The notes under the pieces: model-generated
Databases searched by the model: none
Told to the model about the DNA's origin: nothing
The model's input: only the letters and a program-made list of their open reading frames with translations
Part shown: positions 35,983 through 44,987 of the stretch, piece after piece
Layout of the letters: every line of letters begins with the position of its first letter
How positions within the stretch are numbered: position 1 is the stretch's first letter
Position numbers and translations under genes: made by a program
Source: Mixta calida
GTDB taxonomy: Bacteria; Pseudomonadota; Gammaproteobacteria; Enterobacterales; Enterobacteriaceae
Length of the DNA stretch: 64,000 nt
Direction of reading: 5' to 3'
Assembly (NCBI RefSeq): GCF_002953215.1
Contig: NZ_CP026378.1
Location: 726,540-790,539, forward strand

Positions 35983-36981
35983 ATGACGACTAAATCAGGT
36001 CCTCAGGTTCAACCCGGTTATTGTATCGTGCAACAACCTGGAACATTAGCATCGCAAGCGCAAATGATTTTTCAGGACAGAAACAGAGATGCTATTAATT
36101 TTTTCATGCAAATAAATAACGATACGCCATGGGTTAAACCAGGCCAGATCCTTATTGTTGCCGATCCAAATAATAGTAATCAAGCATATCAACTTTATGA
36201 ATTAAAAAAAGCCAAAGAGAAAGTGAGCCATGCGTTAGCGACGACAGACGTTCCCGTATCCACTTTCCTGAATGCTAATTATGGTACTATTGCTGCGCTT
36301 ACTAATATTATGGATAAAACCGTAGGGGCAGTAAGCGACGCTGGGGAAAAATATTTCTCTCGAATTACTGATATCTTAAAAAATATTGAACGTACTTATC
36401 AAAATCAATACAGAACCCAGGGTAGTTTAATTAGCCAGCAATTCTTTAGTGAAAGAGCTCGTCTTTTTTCTGAGTTAGATTCTCATCTCAATAGTTTAGT
36501 GAGACGTGGATTAAAATTTCGACCATACGAAGATCTTAAACGTGCATTAAATTTATCTAGCCGCTCTATTGTTCACGATTGGCAAAGCGCTGGGATTGGA
36601 GCAATAAGAGGATACTCATCTTATATTGATCGCGCTGCCAGTGCTGCCAAATACATGAAAACTGGCGGATGGATAGCGATTGGGTTTGCAGGTTTAAATA
36701 CAACAAATGATGTTCATCAGGCTTGTACTACTGGTAGAGAGAATCAATGTAGAAAAGTTGCAGTTAAAGAATATAGCAAATTTGCATCCAGTACGGCGGC
36801 TAGTATTTATGGCGGTTCCTTAGGCGCGGCTGGTACAGCAGGAATTTGTATTGCTTTAGGCGTACCTACAGGTGGCTTGGGAACACTTGCATGCGGTATA
36901 GTTGGTGGCGTAGCCGTAGGCACCATAGCGGGCACAGCTGCTAAGAAAGGAACAGATTACTTAATGGACTTAATTCTATGA
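35983..36981 (+). CDS. Putative T6SS effector with LysM-like N-terminus and glycine-rich membrane segment
   Basis: A 332-residue protein unlike the GC-rich backbone in base composition. Residues about 10-58 look like a LysM module (YCIVQQPGTLASQAQ and WVKPGQILIV), which could bind peptidoglycan or act as a loading domain. The central part is helical and the last 100 residues are rich in small residues, with GGSLGAAGTAGICIALGVP and GGVAVGTIAGTAAKKG, resembling membrane-inserting glycine zippers. There is no signal peptide. Its stop overlaps the start of a two-helix membrane protein and it lies between tssC and hcp, the usual place for an effector and immunity pair. A membrane-disrupting toxin is an inference; I cannot name the family. 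Confidence 0.6.
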   Translation: MTTKSGPQVQPGYCIVQQPGTLASQAQMIFQDRNRDAINFFMQINNDTPWVKPGQILIVADPNNSNQAYQLYELKKAKEKVSHALATTDVPVSTFLNANYGTIAALTNIMDKTVGAVSDAGEKYFSRITDILKNIERTYQNQYRTQGSLISQQFFSERARLFSELDSHLNSLVRRGLKFRPYEDLKRALNLSSRSIVHDWQSAGIGAIRGYSSYIDRAASAAKYMKTGGWIAIGFAGLNTTNDVHQACTTGRENQCRKVAVKEYSKFASSTAASIYGGSLGAAGTAGICIALGVPTGGLGTLACGIVGGVAVGTIAGTAAKKGTDYLMDLIL

Positions 36982-37394
36982 GTGCGGAACATATGCTTTT
37001 CCTGGTGGTTCTATTCTTCATTATGCTTTTTATTATAGCTACAGGATATGCCTATTATTCATACAAAAAGCATATTCAGGATTACACGATTTTTTTGCAA
37101 GAATATCGCCGAAACGGCTTGTATGTTGACAGTATCAGTAATGTCAGTGAGAACTTTGGTTTTGCATTCTATTATTTAAAAATCATGTTTTTCATTCGCC
37201 TTCTCAAAAATAAAAAAATGTATGTGGAAAAAGGGAAGCCGGTTGAAAGAAGATGTTATGATTATATGAAGAGCTTGCCTGAAGAGCAGATAGCATGGAT
37301 GCGGAGCTGGAGAGTTAACTTCTTTGTGCAAGCTGTTCTTTTTGTTACGTCTGTCGCGCTCGTCTACATACATAGTGTTATTTATAATTATTAA
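36978..37394 (+). CDS. Two-helix membrane protein, probable immunity partner
   Basis: A 138-residue protein with one helix at the N-terminus (MLFLVVLFFIMLFIIATGYA) and one near the C-terminus (FFVQAVLFVTSVALVYIH), and a basic cytoplasmic middle. Its ATG overlaps the TGA of the LysM protein (ATGA), so both are made together. Membrane location fits neutralisation of a pore-forming or membrane-active effector, as in other T6SS membrane-toxin pairs. The assignment rests on context; no family is recognised. Confidence 0.6.
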   Translation: MSAEHMLFLVVLFFIMLFIIATGYAYYSYKKHIQDYTIFLQEYRRNGLYVDSISNVSENFGFAFYYLKIMFFIRLLKNKKMYVEKGKPVERRCYDYMKSLPEEQIAWMRSWRVNFFVQAVLFVTSVALVYIHSVIYNY

Positions 37395-37468
37395 ATAACA
37401 ACAGATTATTATTTTAGAGAGGCAGGGCGACAACGCGCCAACTATCTAAAACGAAATACGTAATTCTT

Positions 37469-37867
37469 ATGAAGAATATTTTCTTAAGTATGACACTGAC
37501 AAAGTTATTAGCCTCTTTCAACGTATTTAGTAGCGATGATTGTAGTTCAGCAAATGATGATGCTGATGTGAATTCATGTTCGTTACAGCAGAAAAAGAAT
37601 GCGGAAGTTGAACTAAATAAAGAGTACTCAGAAGCGAAGAAAAGACTGGCTGTCTCATTTGATGCTGATAAAAAATTATTGAATGAGTATTTAACTCTCC
37701 TTCTTGAATCGCAAAGGGGTTGGTTAAAGTATCGTGATGCTCAATGTAAAATTGAATCCTTTATGGCAGATGAAAGCACGCCTGTTTATGAGTCTATAAA
37801 TGATAGCTGCATTGCCAGGCTGGATAAAGGCAGAACAGCTCAGTTAAAAAATATGCCTTATGAGTAA
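37469..37867 (+). CDS. LprI/DUF1311-like protein
   Basis: A 132-residue AT-rich gene product. The N-terminus (MKNIFLSMTLTKLLASFNVF) is a weak signal sequence. The rest has the LprI (DUF1311) pattern: ASP-rich Cys region, VELNKEYSEAKKRL, then LLESQRGWLKYRDAQCKIES, and a final cysteine (NDSCIARL). LprI proteins include inhibitors of lysozyme. In a T6SS cargo island it may act as periplasmic immunity against a cell-wall-degrading effector, but no such effector is adjacent. Confidence 0.7.
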   Translation: MKNIFLSMTLTKLLASFNVFSSDDCSSANDDADVNSCSLQQKKNAEVELNKEYSEAKKRLAVSFDADKKLLNEYLTLLLESQRGWLKYRDAQCKIESFMADESTPVYESINDSCIARLDKGRTAQLKNMPYE

Positions 37868-38098
37868 TAAATCCCGATAGTTTTAATAAATAACCAGTCA
37901 GTACTATTTTATAAACTAACTTTCAAACTTTTAAATATTAAGAAGTAAATAAGAGAAATTTTGAATACTATCCTGCGATATTATTCAGAAAAGAGGCAAA
38001 GGTAAAATATGGACTGTTTTATTCAGCCCCATGCTTTCCTGTTTGCCATATCACTGCTTTATCGAAAGCATTATTTAACCAATAAAGAGTAGATAACT

Positions 38099-38581
38099 AT
38101 GGCTATTGATATGTTCCTGAAGGTTGACGGTGTTACCGGCGAGTCTCAGGACTCCAACCACAAAGGCTGGACTGACATCACTTCTTTCTCCTGGGGCGCA
38201 TCCCAGCCGGGCAACATGTCCGTTGGCGGCGGCGGCGGCGCGGGTAAAGTAAACTTTAACGACCTGCATGTTGATGCGCTGGTCGACAAGTCTACTACTG
38301 CCATTCTGAAGCACTGCGCCAGCGGTAAGCACCTGAATAAAGTCGAGCTTTCCGTATGCAAAGCAGGCGGCCAGCAGGTTGAATATACCAAAATCACTCT
38401 GGAAGATGTGCTGGTAACGTCTGTGCAATATACCGGTACAGATAATGGAGATACTGTCGGCGTGAGCTATGCATTCCAGGCGTCTCGTGTGAAACAGCAG
38501 TATTGGGAGCAGACCGCTTCCGGCGGTAAGGGTGCTGAAAGCAGCGCTGGCTGGAACATCAAAGAAAATAAAGAAATGTAA
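38099..38581 (+). CDS. hcp: T6SS tail tube protein Hcp (TssD)
   Basis: The 160-residue Hcp forms the hexameric rings of the inner tube and can carry small effectors. The start MAIDMFLKVDGVTGESQDSN and GWTDITSFSWGASQPGNM are typical. The gene is GC-richer than both flanks and has its own upstream region of about 230 bases and a 3' hairpin, so it is probably transcribed separately at high level, as expected for the tube protein. Confidence 0.96.
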   Translation: MAIDMFLKVDGVTGESQDSNHKGWTDITSFSWGASQPGNMSVGGGGGAGKVNFNDLHVDALVDKSTTAILKHCASGKHLNKVELSVCKAGGQQVEYTKITLEDVLVTSVQYTGTDNGDTVGVSYAFQASRVKQQYWEQTASGGKGAESSAGWNIKENKEM

Positions 38582-38587
38582 TTTTCA

Positions 38588-38613
38588 GGCACCTTCTCCC
38601 AGGGGAAGGTGCC
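38588..38613 (+). terminator. Hairpin after hcp
   Basis: Perfect 9-bp stem GGCACCTTC/GAAGGTGCC with an 8-base loop, seven bases after the hcp stop. It is followed by an A-rich stretch rather than a T run, so it may act mainly as an mRNA-stabilising 3' end. Confidence 0.6.
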
Positions 38614-38835
38614 GAAAAGATTAAAATAAGATAAAAATATGGTGTAAAAGAGTAGTTTTTTATCCGTTTTACCATAAATAGTTGATAAGGTTTTATACGT
38701 TATTATTGAATTAATATAAGATCATTTCCAGCTTAACTATTTTTAATTTTATCTTCTTACCAAGGTTTTATTGTTTATTTTTTGTAGGTAACTATCTATG
38801 GATGAATGCTATTTACCTCAGGTAAGCGAGAAAAT

Positions 38836-39195
38836 ATGGATTTTAAAATAATTCTGCTGGGTGTGTTTTTTTATGCAAATTATGCGAGTGCAAAGACTGA
38901 TTATTCTCCAGAGCAATATATTAAAAACTACGCATTAAGCACCTGTATATCTCAAGGATACAATACCAGAGAAGTAAAGAACGATGCAGCGGCCGCAGCG
39001 CGCGGATATCTGGAGTTTGGTGATTACTCTTTAGCGGCGCACACGGCAGTAAGAAAGTTAGGCGAAGAATACCTCGCAAAGCATTACGGCAGTCAATCTG
39101 GCGAACCAATGGTGCTGGCTAAGTGCGTTGATTTCTACCATAGCCCAGAACTGGATAAATTGATTAAGCATTTCAAAGGAAAACAGGATAATTAA
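38836..39195 (+). CDS. Tai4-family T6SS amidase immunity protein (orphan)
   Basis: A 119-residue periplasmic protein with signal peptide (MDFKIILLGVFFYANYASA). The mature part matches Tai4, which binds and blocks the Tae4 peptidoglycan amidase: YALSTCISQGYNTREVKNDA, then AARGYLEFGDYSL and MVLAKCVDFYHSPELDKLIK. The ATG at 38836 is used so that the signal peptide is normal. Tae4 is normally encoded directly next to Tai4, but no tae4 or remnant is visible in the 220 bp upstream or downstream, so this gene appears to be an orphan immunity gene giving protection against kin or competitors. Confidence 0.82.
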   Translation: MDFKIILLGVFFYANYASAKTDYSPEQYIKNYALSTCISQGYNTREVKNDAAAAARGYLEFGDYSLAAHTAVRKLGEEYLAKHYGSQSGEPMVLAKCVDFYHSPELDKLIKHFKGKQDN

Positions 39196-39337
39196 CGCCA
39201 TGTTATTTCCAGACTAAATAATCGCCGGCTCATTTTAGTATGTTTGCTTTTAAAATAATATAGAAAGTTAATAGTATATAGAAAGCGTTTTTTATAGATA
39301 TCCTAAATATTTTGTGCCTTTAGAAAAGATGTTATAT

Positions 39338-40138
39338 ATGAAAAATACATGCATTCGTCGCACATATCCTTTTATATTAATGTTATGTCATGCCACTGCG
39401 CTGGCGAATAACGTAACTGAGGTTATCCCTACAGGCGTTTGGCAAGTTAAACATGTTTATATAGATACGTCAGTAATGTCTTCCTCTCATACGTTACCAA
39501 ACGATCCTTCTTTGGTAGGGCGAACGCTAAAATTCTCGCAAGAGAATATTAATGGATCAATGTTAGCAGGAAAGGGTTGCATGCATCCTTCTGTGCAGCC
39601 GCAGCAACGCACTTATTTAGATAAACTGCTGTCATCAACCTTTGGCACAACGAAAGAAGGCTCAATTGCCGCCAATTATTTACTGCCGCAAAAAGCAGAG
39701 GCTCAGGTAAGTCCGTTGGTTATTGACTGTACTGAAGGTTTATTCGGGCCTTCCGGTGAATCTATTGACAGTTGGTTGGTATGGCTCTCTGAGCAGTCAA
39801 TAATGATTAACTGGGATAACAATACTTTGTTAACATTAGATAAAGTGCAAGCTGATGCACTGCCTTCACCTTCTTTTAACTGCCAACGCGTGACTGCTGT
39901 TACGGAAAGAAAAATTTGTACCTCATTTGAATTGGCGGCATGGGATCATAGCGTTAACGATGCGTATAAAATGGTTGAGGCTGAGCTCAAAAGACTTGGC
40001 AAGCCTGAGGAATTAGATGAGTTAAAAAAATCGCAAAGGAAATGGATAGCTGACAGAAATGCATGTAATGAAGATGAAGTTTGTCTGGCTAAAAAAATGG
40101 AAGAACGCGTGTTTGATTTAACGGCAAGCATTGAGTAA
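39338..40138 (+). CDS. Secreted protein with C-terminal LprI (DUF1311) domain
   Basis: A 266-residue exported protein. The N-terminus MKNTCIRRTYPFILMLCHAT ends in a signal cleavage near ALANN. The N-terminal half is an unrecognised beta-rich domain (TGVWQVKHVYIDTSV, VGRTLKFSQENINGS). The last 85 residues are LprI-like: SFNCQRVTAVTERKICTSFE, then LKKSQRKWIADRNACNEDEV with paired cysteines. It follows the orphan Tai4 gene in AT-rich DNA and may be another periplasmic protective protein against lytic effectors. Function is inferred from domain and place only. Confidence 0.65.
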   Translation: MKNTCIRRTYPFILMLCHATALANNVTEVIPTGVWQVKHVYIDTSVMSSSHTLPNDPSLVGRTLKFSQENINGSMLAGKGCMHPSVQPQQRTYLDKLLSSTFGTTKEGSIAANYLLPQKAEAQVSPLVIDCTEGLFGPSGESIDSWLVWLSEQSIMINWDNNTLLTLDKVQADALPSPSFNCQRVTAVTERKICTSFELAAWDHSVNDAYKMVEAELKRLGKPEELDELKKSQRKWIADRNACNEDEVCLAKKMEERVFDLTASIE

Positions 40139-40330
40139 TCAGATAAAATAAAAAGTAATTCAATTTCGCAAATTAAAAATCTTTTCCACGCTTTCTATCG
40201 GAATTAAAGATTTTTTAAATGTTATTTTTACATATTAATTTATTTTCTGTCTTTTGCCGTTCAAACCCCGCCGGTTTTCTAAAGACCCGCGCGGTTTGAA
40301 CGCCGAATATCACAAACGCAGGATACCGTT

Positions 40331-42340
40331 ATGCGCTTTACGATTATAACGAACAAACCGGGACATCAGCCGCCGCAGAGCAGCTGTGACTTTTTACCGC
40401 CTGGCGGCACCATCGGCCGCGGCGTCGATAACAATCTGGTGCTGCCCGATAACGATCGCACTATCTCCCGCCTGCAGGCGATTGTGCATGTCACCGCTGA
40501 CGGCGAATGCCGCATTACCAATCGCGGCAACGTTACGCGCGTTGAGCTGAATGATATTCCGCTGGAGCGCGGCCGCCAGGTTGAACTGCAGGATGGCGAT
40601 ATTCTCGGCATTGATGAGTATCGTCTGCTGGTTAACGATCTTTCCGCCGCCGCGCAGCCTGCCGCACAGGCCGCCGCGCCGGTTTCCCGTCCGGCGCCGC
40701 AGGCGACCGCAACGGCGGGGCAGTCCGCAGGCGGCACCGCGGCCATTCCTAGCGAAATCTGGGAGAGCCTGGCAAAAGAGTTTTCAATTTCCGACAGCAT
40801 CTCCGCGAACCGTATGAAACCTGCGGCGTCAGCAAGCGACGCGCATCCATTGACGACGCCGTCGACGGAAAACCGCAACCCGGAAGATCCGCTGGCGCAG
40901 TTTAATACCGGCGAACCGCTGAGCCTGGAGCGCCGCAGCCAGGCGCCCGACGCGCTGTTTGAAAAGGATGAGCTGTTTAAATCAGACAGCATCTTTAACG
41001 ACAGCACGCCGACCACTCTGGTGCAGCCTGCCGCGGAAAAGGCGGCGCAGCCGAAGGCGAAAGGGGGTGAGATCGATCCGCTGGCGCTGTTTGGCGGCGG
41101 CAACGCCACACCCGCGCAGCTTAACGGCGACGATCCGCTTGGCCTGATGATGGGCGGCGCGGTGCCGCTGGCGCACCCGGAAGATGAACCGACACAGCAG
41201 ACACAGCTTCGCGCGGCATCCAATGCCTCAAACGCGCCCGTGACATCCGCTCAGCAGGCGCCAACCGCGCGCGAGTCGGCTCCGTTTGGCGGGCAGGCAG
41301 CCGCGCAGCCGCCATCGCCGACGCATCAGGATCTGCCTGGCGCCTCGGCGCCGTCGTCTGGATCGTCCGACGATCTCTTTGGCGGCGCGGAGGATCTTGC
41401 CAACTCGCCGCTGTTCGCCGATGAGCCGCCGAAGTCTGCCGGTAAAGACGCCGACTTTGCCGCGCCGGATCAGACGGATGAGGCGCTGAGCGCTTCGCCG
41501 CTGTTCGCCGATCTGCCTGCGGAGGAGCCGGGGGCGATTGAAGCTTCACCCCTGTTTAACCCGCCGCCGCGCCAGCCGGAAACGAACGACTACGGCGGCA
41601 TTACGCTGCCGACGCCGCAGGCAGTGCAGCGCAGCGTAACGCCGACGCCGAAGGGACGTCTGCGCATCGATCCGGTCGCTTCCACCAGCAGCCAGCCGCA
41701 GTCGAACGACAGCGGCGGCGAAGCGTTGCAGGGCGAGCTGTTGCAGGCGCTGCTGGACGGCATGGGCCTGAACGATATGCAGCCGACGCCGCGCTTCGAT
41801 CGGGAAAACATGCAGCAGCTGGGTCAGATGCTCGGCATGTTCTCGCAGGGCACCGTCGCGCTGCTGTCGTCGCGTTCGATTCTGAAACGCGGCGTAAAAG
41901 CGGATATGACAGTGATCCTCGACGACGCCAACAACCCGTTTAAGCTGCTGCCCTCCGGCAAAACCGTGCTGATGCAGATGTTTGGCAGCCGTATGCCCGG
42001 CTTTATGCCGCCGAAGCAGGCGGTGCGCGACGCGCTGGTTGACCTGCAGGCGCATCAGCTGGGCATGATCGCCGGCATCCGCGCCATCATCGCCGCCATG
42101 CTGCAATCTTTTAATCCGCAGCAGCTGGAAGAAGAGGCGCGTCAGGAAGGCGTCACATCGCGTCTGTCGCTGCCCGGCAGCCGTAAAGCGGCGCTGTGGG
42201 AGCATTTCAACCGCCGCTATAACGAAACTGCGGGCGAAATTGAAGATGACTTCCATACGCTGTTCGGCGAAGCGTTTTTACACGCTTACGATATGGAAGT
42301 TAACCAGTATAAAGACTCACAGACCGCCTCGGATGAATGA
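40331..42340 (+). CDS. tagH: T6SS FHA-domain protein TagH (Fha)
   Basis: A scaffold that is phosphorylated by PpkA and binds phosphothreonine to switch on T6SS assembly. The FHA domain is at about residues 25-95 (GGTIGRGVDNNLVLPDNDRT, SRLQAIVH). A long Ala/Pro/Gln-rich linker follows, with three short SPLF motifs between about 365 and 415. The conserved C-terminal T6SS domain (about 470-650) contains LLQALLDGMGLNDMQ and SRSILKRGVKADMTVI. The 669-residue length is normal. It overlaps pppA by 4 bp. Confidence 0.93.
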   Translation: MRFTIITNKPGHQPPQSSCDFLPPGGTIGRGVDNNLVLPDNDRTISRLQAIVHVTADGECRITNRGNVTRVELNDIPLERGRQVELQDGDILGIDEYRLLVNDLSAAAQPAAQAAAPVSRPAPQATATAGQSAGGTAAIPSEIWESLAKEFSISDSISANRMKPAASASDAHPLTTPSTENRNPEDPLAQFNTGEPLSLERRSQAPDALFEKDELFKSDSIFNDSTPTTLVQPAAEKAAQPKAKGGEIDPLALFGGGNATPAQLNGDDPLGLMMGGAVPLAHPEDEPTQQTQLRAASNASNAPVTSAQQAPTARESAPFGGQAAAQPPSPTHQDLPGASAPSSGSSDDLFGGAEDLANSPLFADEPPKSAGKDADFAAPDQTDEALSASPLFADLPAEEPGAIEASPLFNPPPRQPETNDYGGITLPTPQAVQRSVTPTPKGRLRIDPVASTSSQPQSNDSGGEALQGELLQALLDGMGLNDMQPTPRFDRENMQQLGQMLGMFSQGTVALLSSRSILKRGVKADMTVILDDANNPFKLLPSGKTVLMQMFGSRMPGFMPPKQAVRDALVDLQAHQLGMIAGIRAIIAAMLQSFNPQQLEEEARQEGVTSRLSLPGSRKAALWEHFNRRYNETAGEIEDDFHTLFGEAFLHAYDMEVNQYKDSQTASDE

Positions 42341-43134
42341 TGAATATCACCATTGCCTCAATGTCGAACCAGGGAACCCGCGAGAGCAATCAGGATCAGA
42401 CGGGCGACATCGTGGGCGAGCGATCCGCCTGCTTTGTGGTCTGTGACGGCGTCGCCGGTTTCCCCGGCGGCGACCTTGCCGCAAAGCTGGCGCGCAACAC
42501 CATTATCGAGCAGTTTGATGGTGACGAGCATCTCGACGCGCAGCAGATCCGCCAGTACGTCAATAGCGCCAACCGGGCGATTCGCCAGCAGCAGAAGCAG
42601 GAACGCGACTACAGCCGGATGGGTACGACGCTGGTCAGCCTGTTTATCGATCGCGATTACCAACTGGCCTACTGGGCGCACGCGGGAGACAGCCGCCTCT
42701 ACCTGTTTCGGCGCGGCTACCTCTGTCACGTCACGACCGATCACAGCCTGATCCAGCAGATGAAAGATGCCGGACATCAGACCGACGGCATCAACAGCAA
42801 TTTGCTCTATTTCGCGCTGGGGATGGGCGATGAAGGCCGCGACGCCAGCTACAGCGACGTGGTGCCGATCGAGGACGGCGACGCCTTTCTGCTCTGCACC
42901 GACGGCTTCTGGCATGGCGTTTCGCAGCAGCAGATGCAGCAGGCGCTGCATATGGTGAACACGCCGCAAGAGTGGCTGACGCTGATGCATCAGGCATTAA
43001 AAAACAACGAGGAACAGTCGGGCGGCGATCAGGATAACTACAGCGCGATGGCCGTCTGGATCGGATCGCCGCAGGATACGACGCTGCTGCACTCGCTCTC
43101 CGAGGCGGCGCAGTTTATTCCCCTTCGCGACTAA
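42337..43134 (+). CDS. pppA: T6SS PP2C-type serine/threonine phosphatase PppA
   Basis: It reverses PpkA phosphorylation and restrains T6SS firing. The 265-residue PP2C protein has the metal-binding residues in ESNQDQ, VVCDGVAGFPGGDLAA, WAHAGDSRLYLFR, LLCTDGFWHG and DNYSAMAVW. Its start overlaps the tagH stop (ATGATGA); the next ATG at 42340 is equally possible. It is followed by a periplasmic protein and tagJ. Confidence 0.93.
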   Translation: MMNITIASMSNQGTRESNQDQTGDIVGERSACFVVCDGVAGFPGGDLAAKLARNTIIEQFDGDEHLDAQQIRQYVNSANRAIRQQQKQERDYSRMGTTLVSLFIDRDYQLAYWAHAGDSRLYLFRRGYLCHVTTDHSLIQQMKDAGHQTDGINSNLLYFALGMGDEGRDASYSDVVPIEDGDAFLLCTDGFWHGVSQQQMQQALHMVNTPQEWLTLMHQALKNNEEQSGGDQDNYSAMAVWIGSPQDTTLLHSLSEAAQFIPLRD

Positions 43135-43153
43135 CCATTTTAAAAGGAACGTT

Positions 43154-44140
43154 ATGAAACTTTGGTTAACCGGTGTGTTAACGCTACTGATGGCCACCAG
43201 CGCCTGGGCGGAAAATTACAATATCGCCTCTTCCCGTTCGAAAAATCTGGATGTGTGGATCGATAACGTCAAAAGCCAGGCGCCGCAGGACTGGTGCGCG
43301 CGTCAGGTGCCGCTGCGCATTGTATTGAAAGGCGACAACTCGACCGCAGTGCTGGACGATTTTATGCCGAAAGTCGGCGCGCTGATGGTGCGCGCGTGCG
43401 GCAAGCTCACGACGCTGAACTGGCATACGGAAGACGCCAGCGGAAAATTGTTGGCGCAGGGCAGCGCGCAGAAAGCCAGCGGCTGGCAGGCTATTGTCAC
43501 GCCTGAAGCGCCGCAGCCGCCCGCCGTGGCGGAAACGTCCGACGCATCGGTCGCGCCCGCGGTGAATCCCGCAGAGCTCTCTCCGCCAGCCGACACCACG
43601 CCCTGGCTGCAGTTCAGCCTGCTGGACGGTTGTCATTTCCGTACCTGGTGGAAGGACGAGGATCGCACCAGCGCGCTGTTCGTACCGGCCAAAGAGGGGA
43701 TGAAGTGCGGCGAAAACGGCTGGCTGAGCGGGCAGGGACAGCTAACGCGCATCGGCCACGGCGCCGCGAAAAATCAGCCGGTCACGTTCCTGGAGGGGTT
43801 CCCGATAATGGGCCTGACCACGAAAAGCGACAAGCGCGGCCTGCAAATCACTACCGTTAATAACGAACGCATGGTACTGACCAACGAACGTTCGCCGCAG
43901 AGCTGGATGATTCTGCCCTGGTCCGCCGATCTCAACGGCTGGCAGGCAACCGGCGTGGTGGCGGTACAGATCAGCGCGGCGGAAGCGGGTGACGAAAGCG
44001 CGCTGAAGGCGCGCCTGGATGAGGTGCGCAAGGTCTGGGCCTCTTATCTTAACGACGCGCCGCTGACCATTAAGCTGGTAAATGAACTCTATCCGCAGTT
44101 GAAAGATCCCACCGCCGGCGCCTGGCGAACCCTCAACTAA
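43154..44140 (+). CDS. T6SS-associated periplasmic protein of unknown function
   Basis: A 328-residue protein with signal peptide MKLWLTGVLTLLMATSAWAE. Two parts are joined by a Pro/Ala-rich linker (about residues 115-145): an N-terminal domain with two cysteines (DWCARQVPLRIV, VRACGKLTTLNWHTED) and a C-terminal domain with LLDGCHFRTWWKDEDRTSAL. I do not recognise a named family, but it lies inside the T6SS operon between pppA and tagJ and is probably an accessory or sensor component. Its periplasmic place would suit a signal input to the PpkA pathway (inference). Confidence 0.7.
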   Translation: MKLWLTGVLTLLMATSAWAENYNIASSRSKNLDVWIDNVKSQAPQDWCARQVPLRIVLKGDNSTAVLDDFMPKVGALMVRACGKLTTLNWHTEDASGKLLAQGSAQKASGWQAIVTPEAPQPPAVAETSDASVAPAVNPAELSPPADTTPWLQFSLLDGCHFRTWWKDEDRTSALFVPAKEGMKCGENGWLSGQGQLTRIGHGAAKNQPVTFLEGFPIMGLTTKSDKRGLQITTVNNERMVLTNERSPQSWMILPWSADLNGWQATGVVAVQISAAEAGDESALKARLDEVRKVWASYLNDAPLTIKLVNELYPQLKDPTAGAWRTLN

Positions 44141-44156
44141 TCAACAAGGAAGCGCG

Positions 44157-44987
44157 ATGCACTCTTTACATCAACTGCTGGCGGGAAGCTCGCTGGATGA
44201 AACGCTGGCGCGCGTTGAAGCGCAGATTAAAGCCGCACCGGGCGACGCCGATCTGCGCGCCGCGTTTGTACAGCTGCTCTGCCTGGCGGGCAACTGGACG
44301 CGGGCGCAAACCCAGCTGAAATCCTGGGCGGCGCTGAAGCCGCAGGCGCAGCCGACGGTGACGCTGCTGGATCAGGCGATCCGCGGCGAGATTCAGCGTG
44401 CGGCGGTGTTCGCCGGCCAGGGAGAGCCGCGTCTGCCGGGCGACGCTTATGGCTGGACCGCGCAGCTGTTCTCCGCATTGCAGGCGGATATTGCGGGAGC
44501 GCGCGCGCAGGCTGACGCATTGCGTAACGCTGCGCTGGAGGCCGCCGCGCTCAATCCCGGCAGCGCGCTGGCGCAGGGCGATGAAGAGGCGCAGCCGTTC
44601 GGCTGGCTGGTGGACGGCGACAGTCGCCTAGGACCGGTTTGCGAACTGCTGGTCAACGGCCACTATTTTTGGGTGCCGTTCAGCGCTATCGCCGCGATGC
44701 GCTTCCAGGCGCCGACGAGCGTGACCGACCTGGTGTGGCGCCATACGCTGGTGCAGCTGGTGGACGGCGCCGAACAGGTGTGTCAGGTGCCGGTACGCTA
44801 TCCCTTTGACGCCGACGCGCAGGATCGCCTGCGTCTGGCGAGCCTGACCGAATGGCGACCGCTGGACGAAGCGCAGCAACACTATGTTGGTCAGGGACAG
44901 AAGGTGTGGCTGAACGACGAGGCGGAGTTCCCGCTGCTGAGCCTGGAGACGCTGACCTTTGTCGCCAGCGATGTGGCTGATGCGTAG
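44157..44987 (+). CDS. tagJ: T6SS accessory protein TagJ (ImpE family)
   Basis: TagJ interacts with the sheath subunit TssB in systems of this type. The 276-residue protein has an N-terminal TPR-like helical part (LLAGSSLDETLARVEAQIKA, ADLRAAFVQLLCLAGNWTRA) and the ImpE C-terminal domain (GYFWVPF-like NGHYFWVPFSAIAAM, RHTLVQLVDGAEQVCQVPV). Its end overlaps the tssE start. Confidence 0.9.
   Translation: MHSLHQLLAGSSLDETLARVEAQIKAAPGDADLRAAFVQLLCLAGNWTRAQTQLKSWAALKPQAQPTVTLLDQAIRGEIQRAAVFAGQGEPRLPGDAYGWTAQLFSALQADIAGARAQADALRNAALEAAALNPGSALAQGDEEAQPFGWLVDGDSRLGPVCELLVNGHYFWVPFSAIAAMRFQAPTSVTDLVWRHTLVQLVDGAEQVCQVPVRYPFDADAQDRLRLASLTEWRPLDEAQQHYVGQGQKVWLNDEAEFPLLSLETLTFVASDVADA

Noticed and set aside
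38614-38835. A tae4 remnant between hcp and the Tai4 gene
   Set aside because: Translation of the visible frames gives only short AT-rich peptides with no amidase motif.
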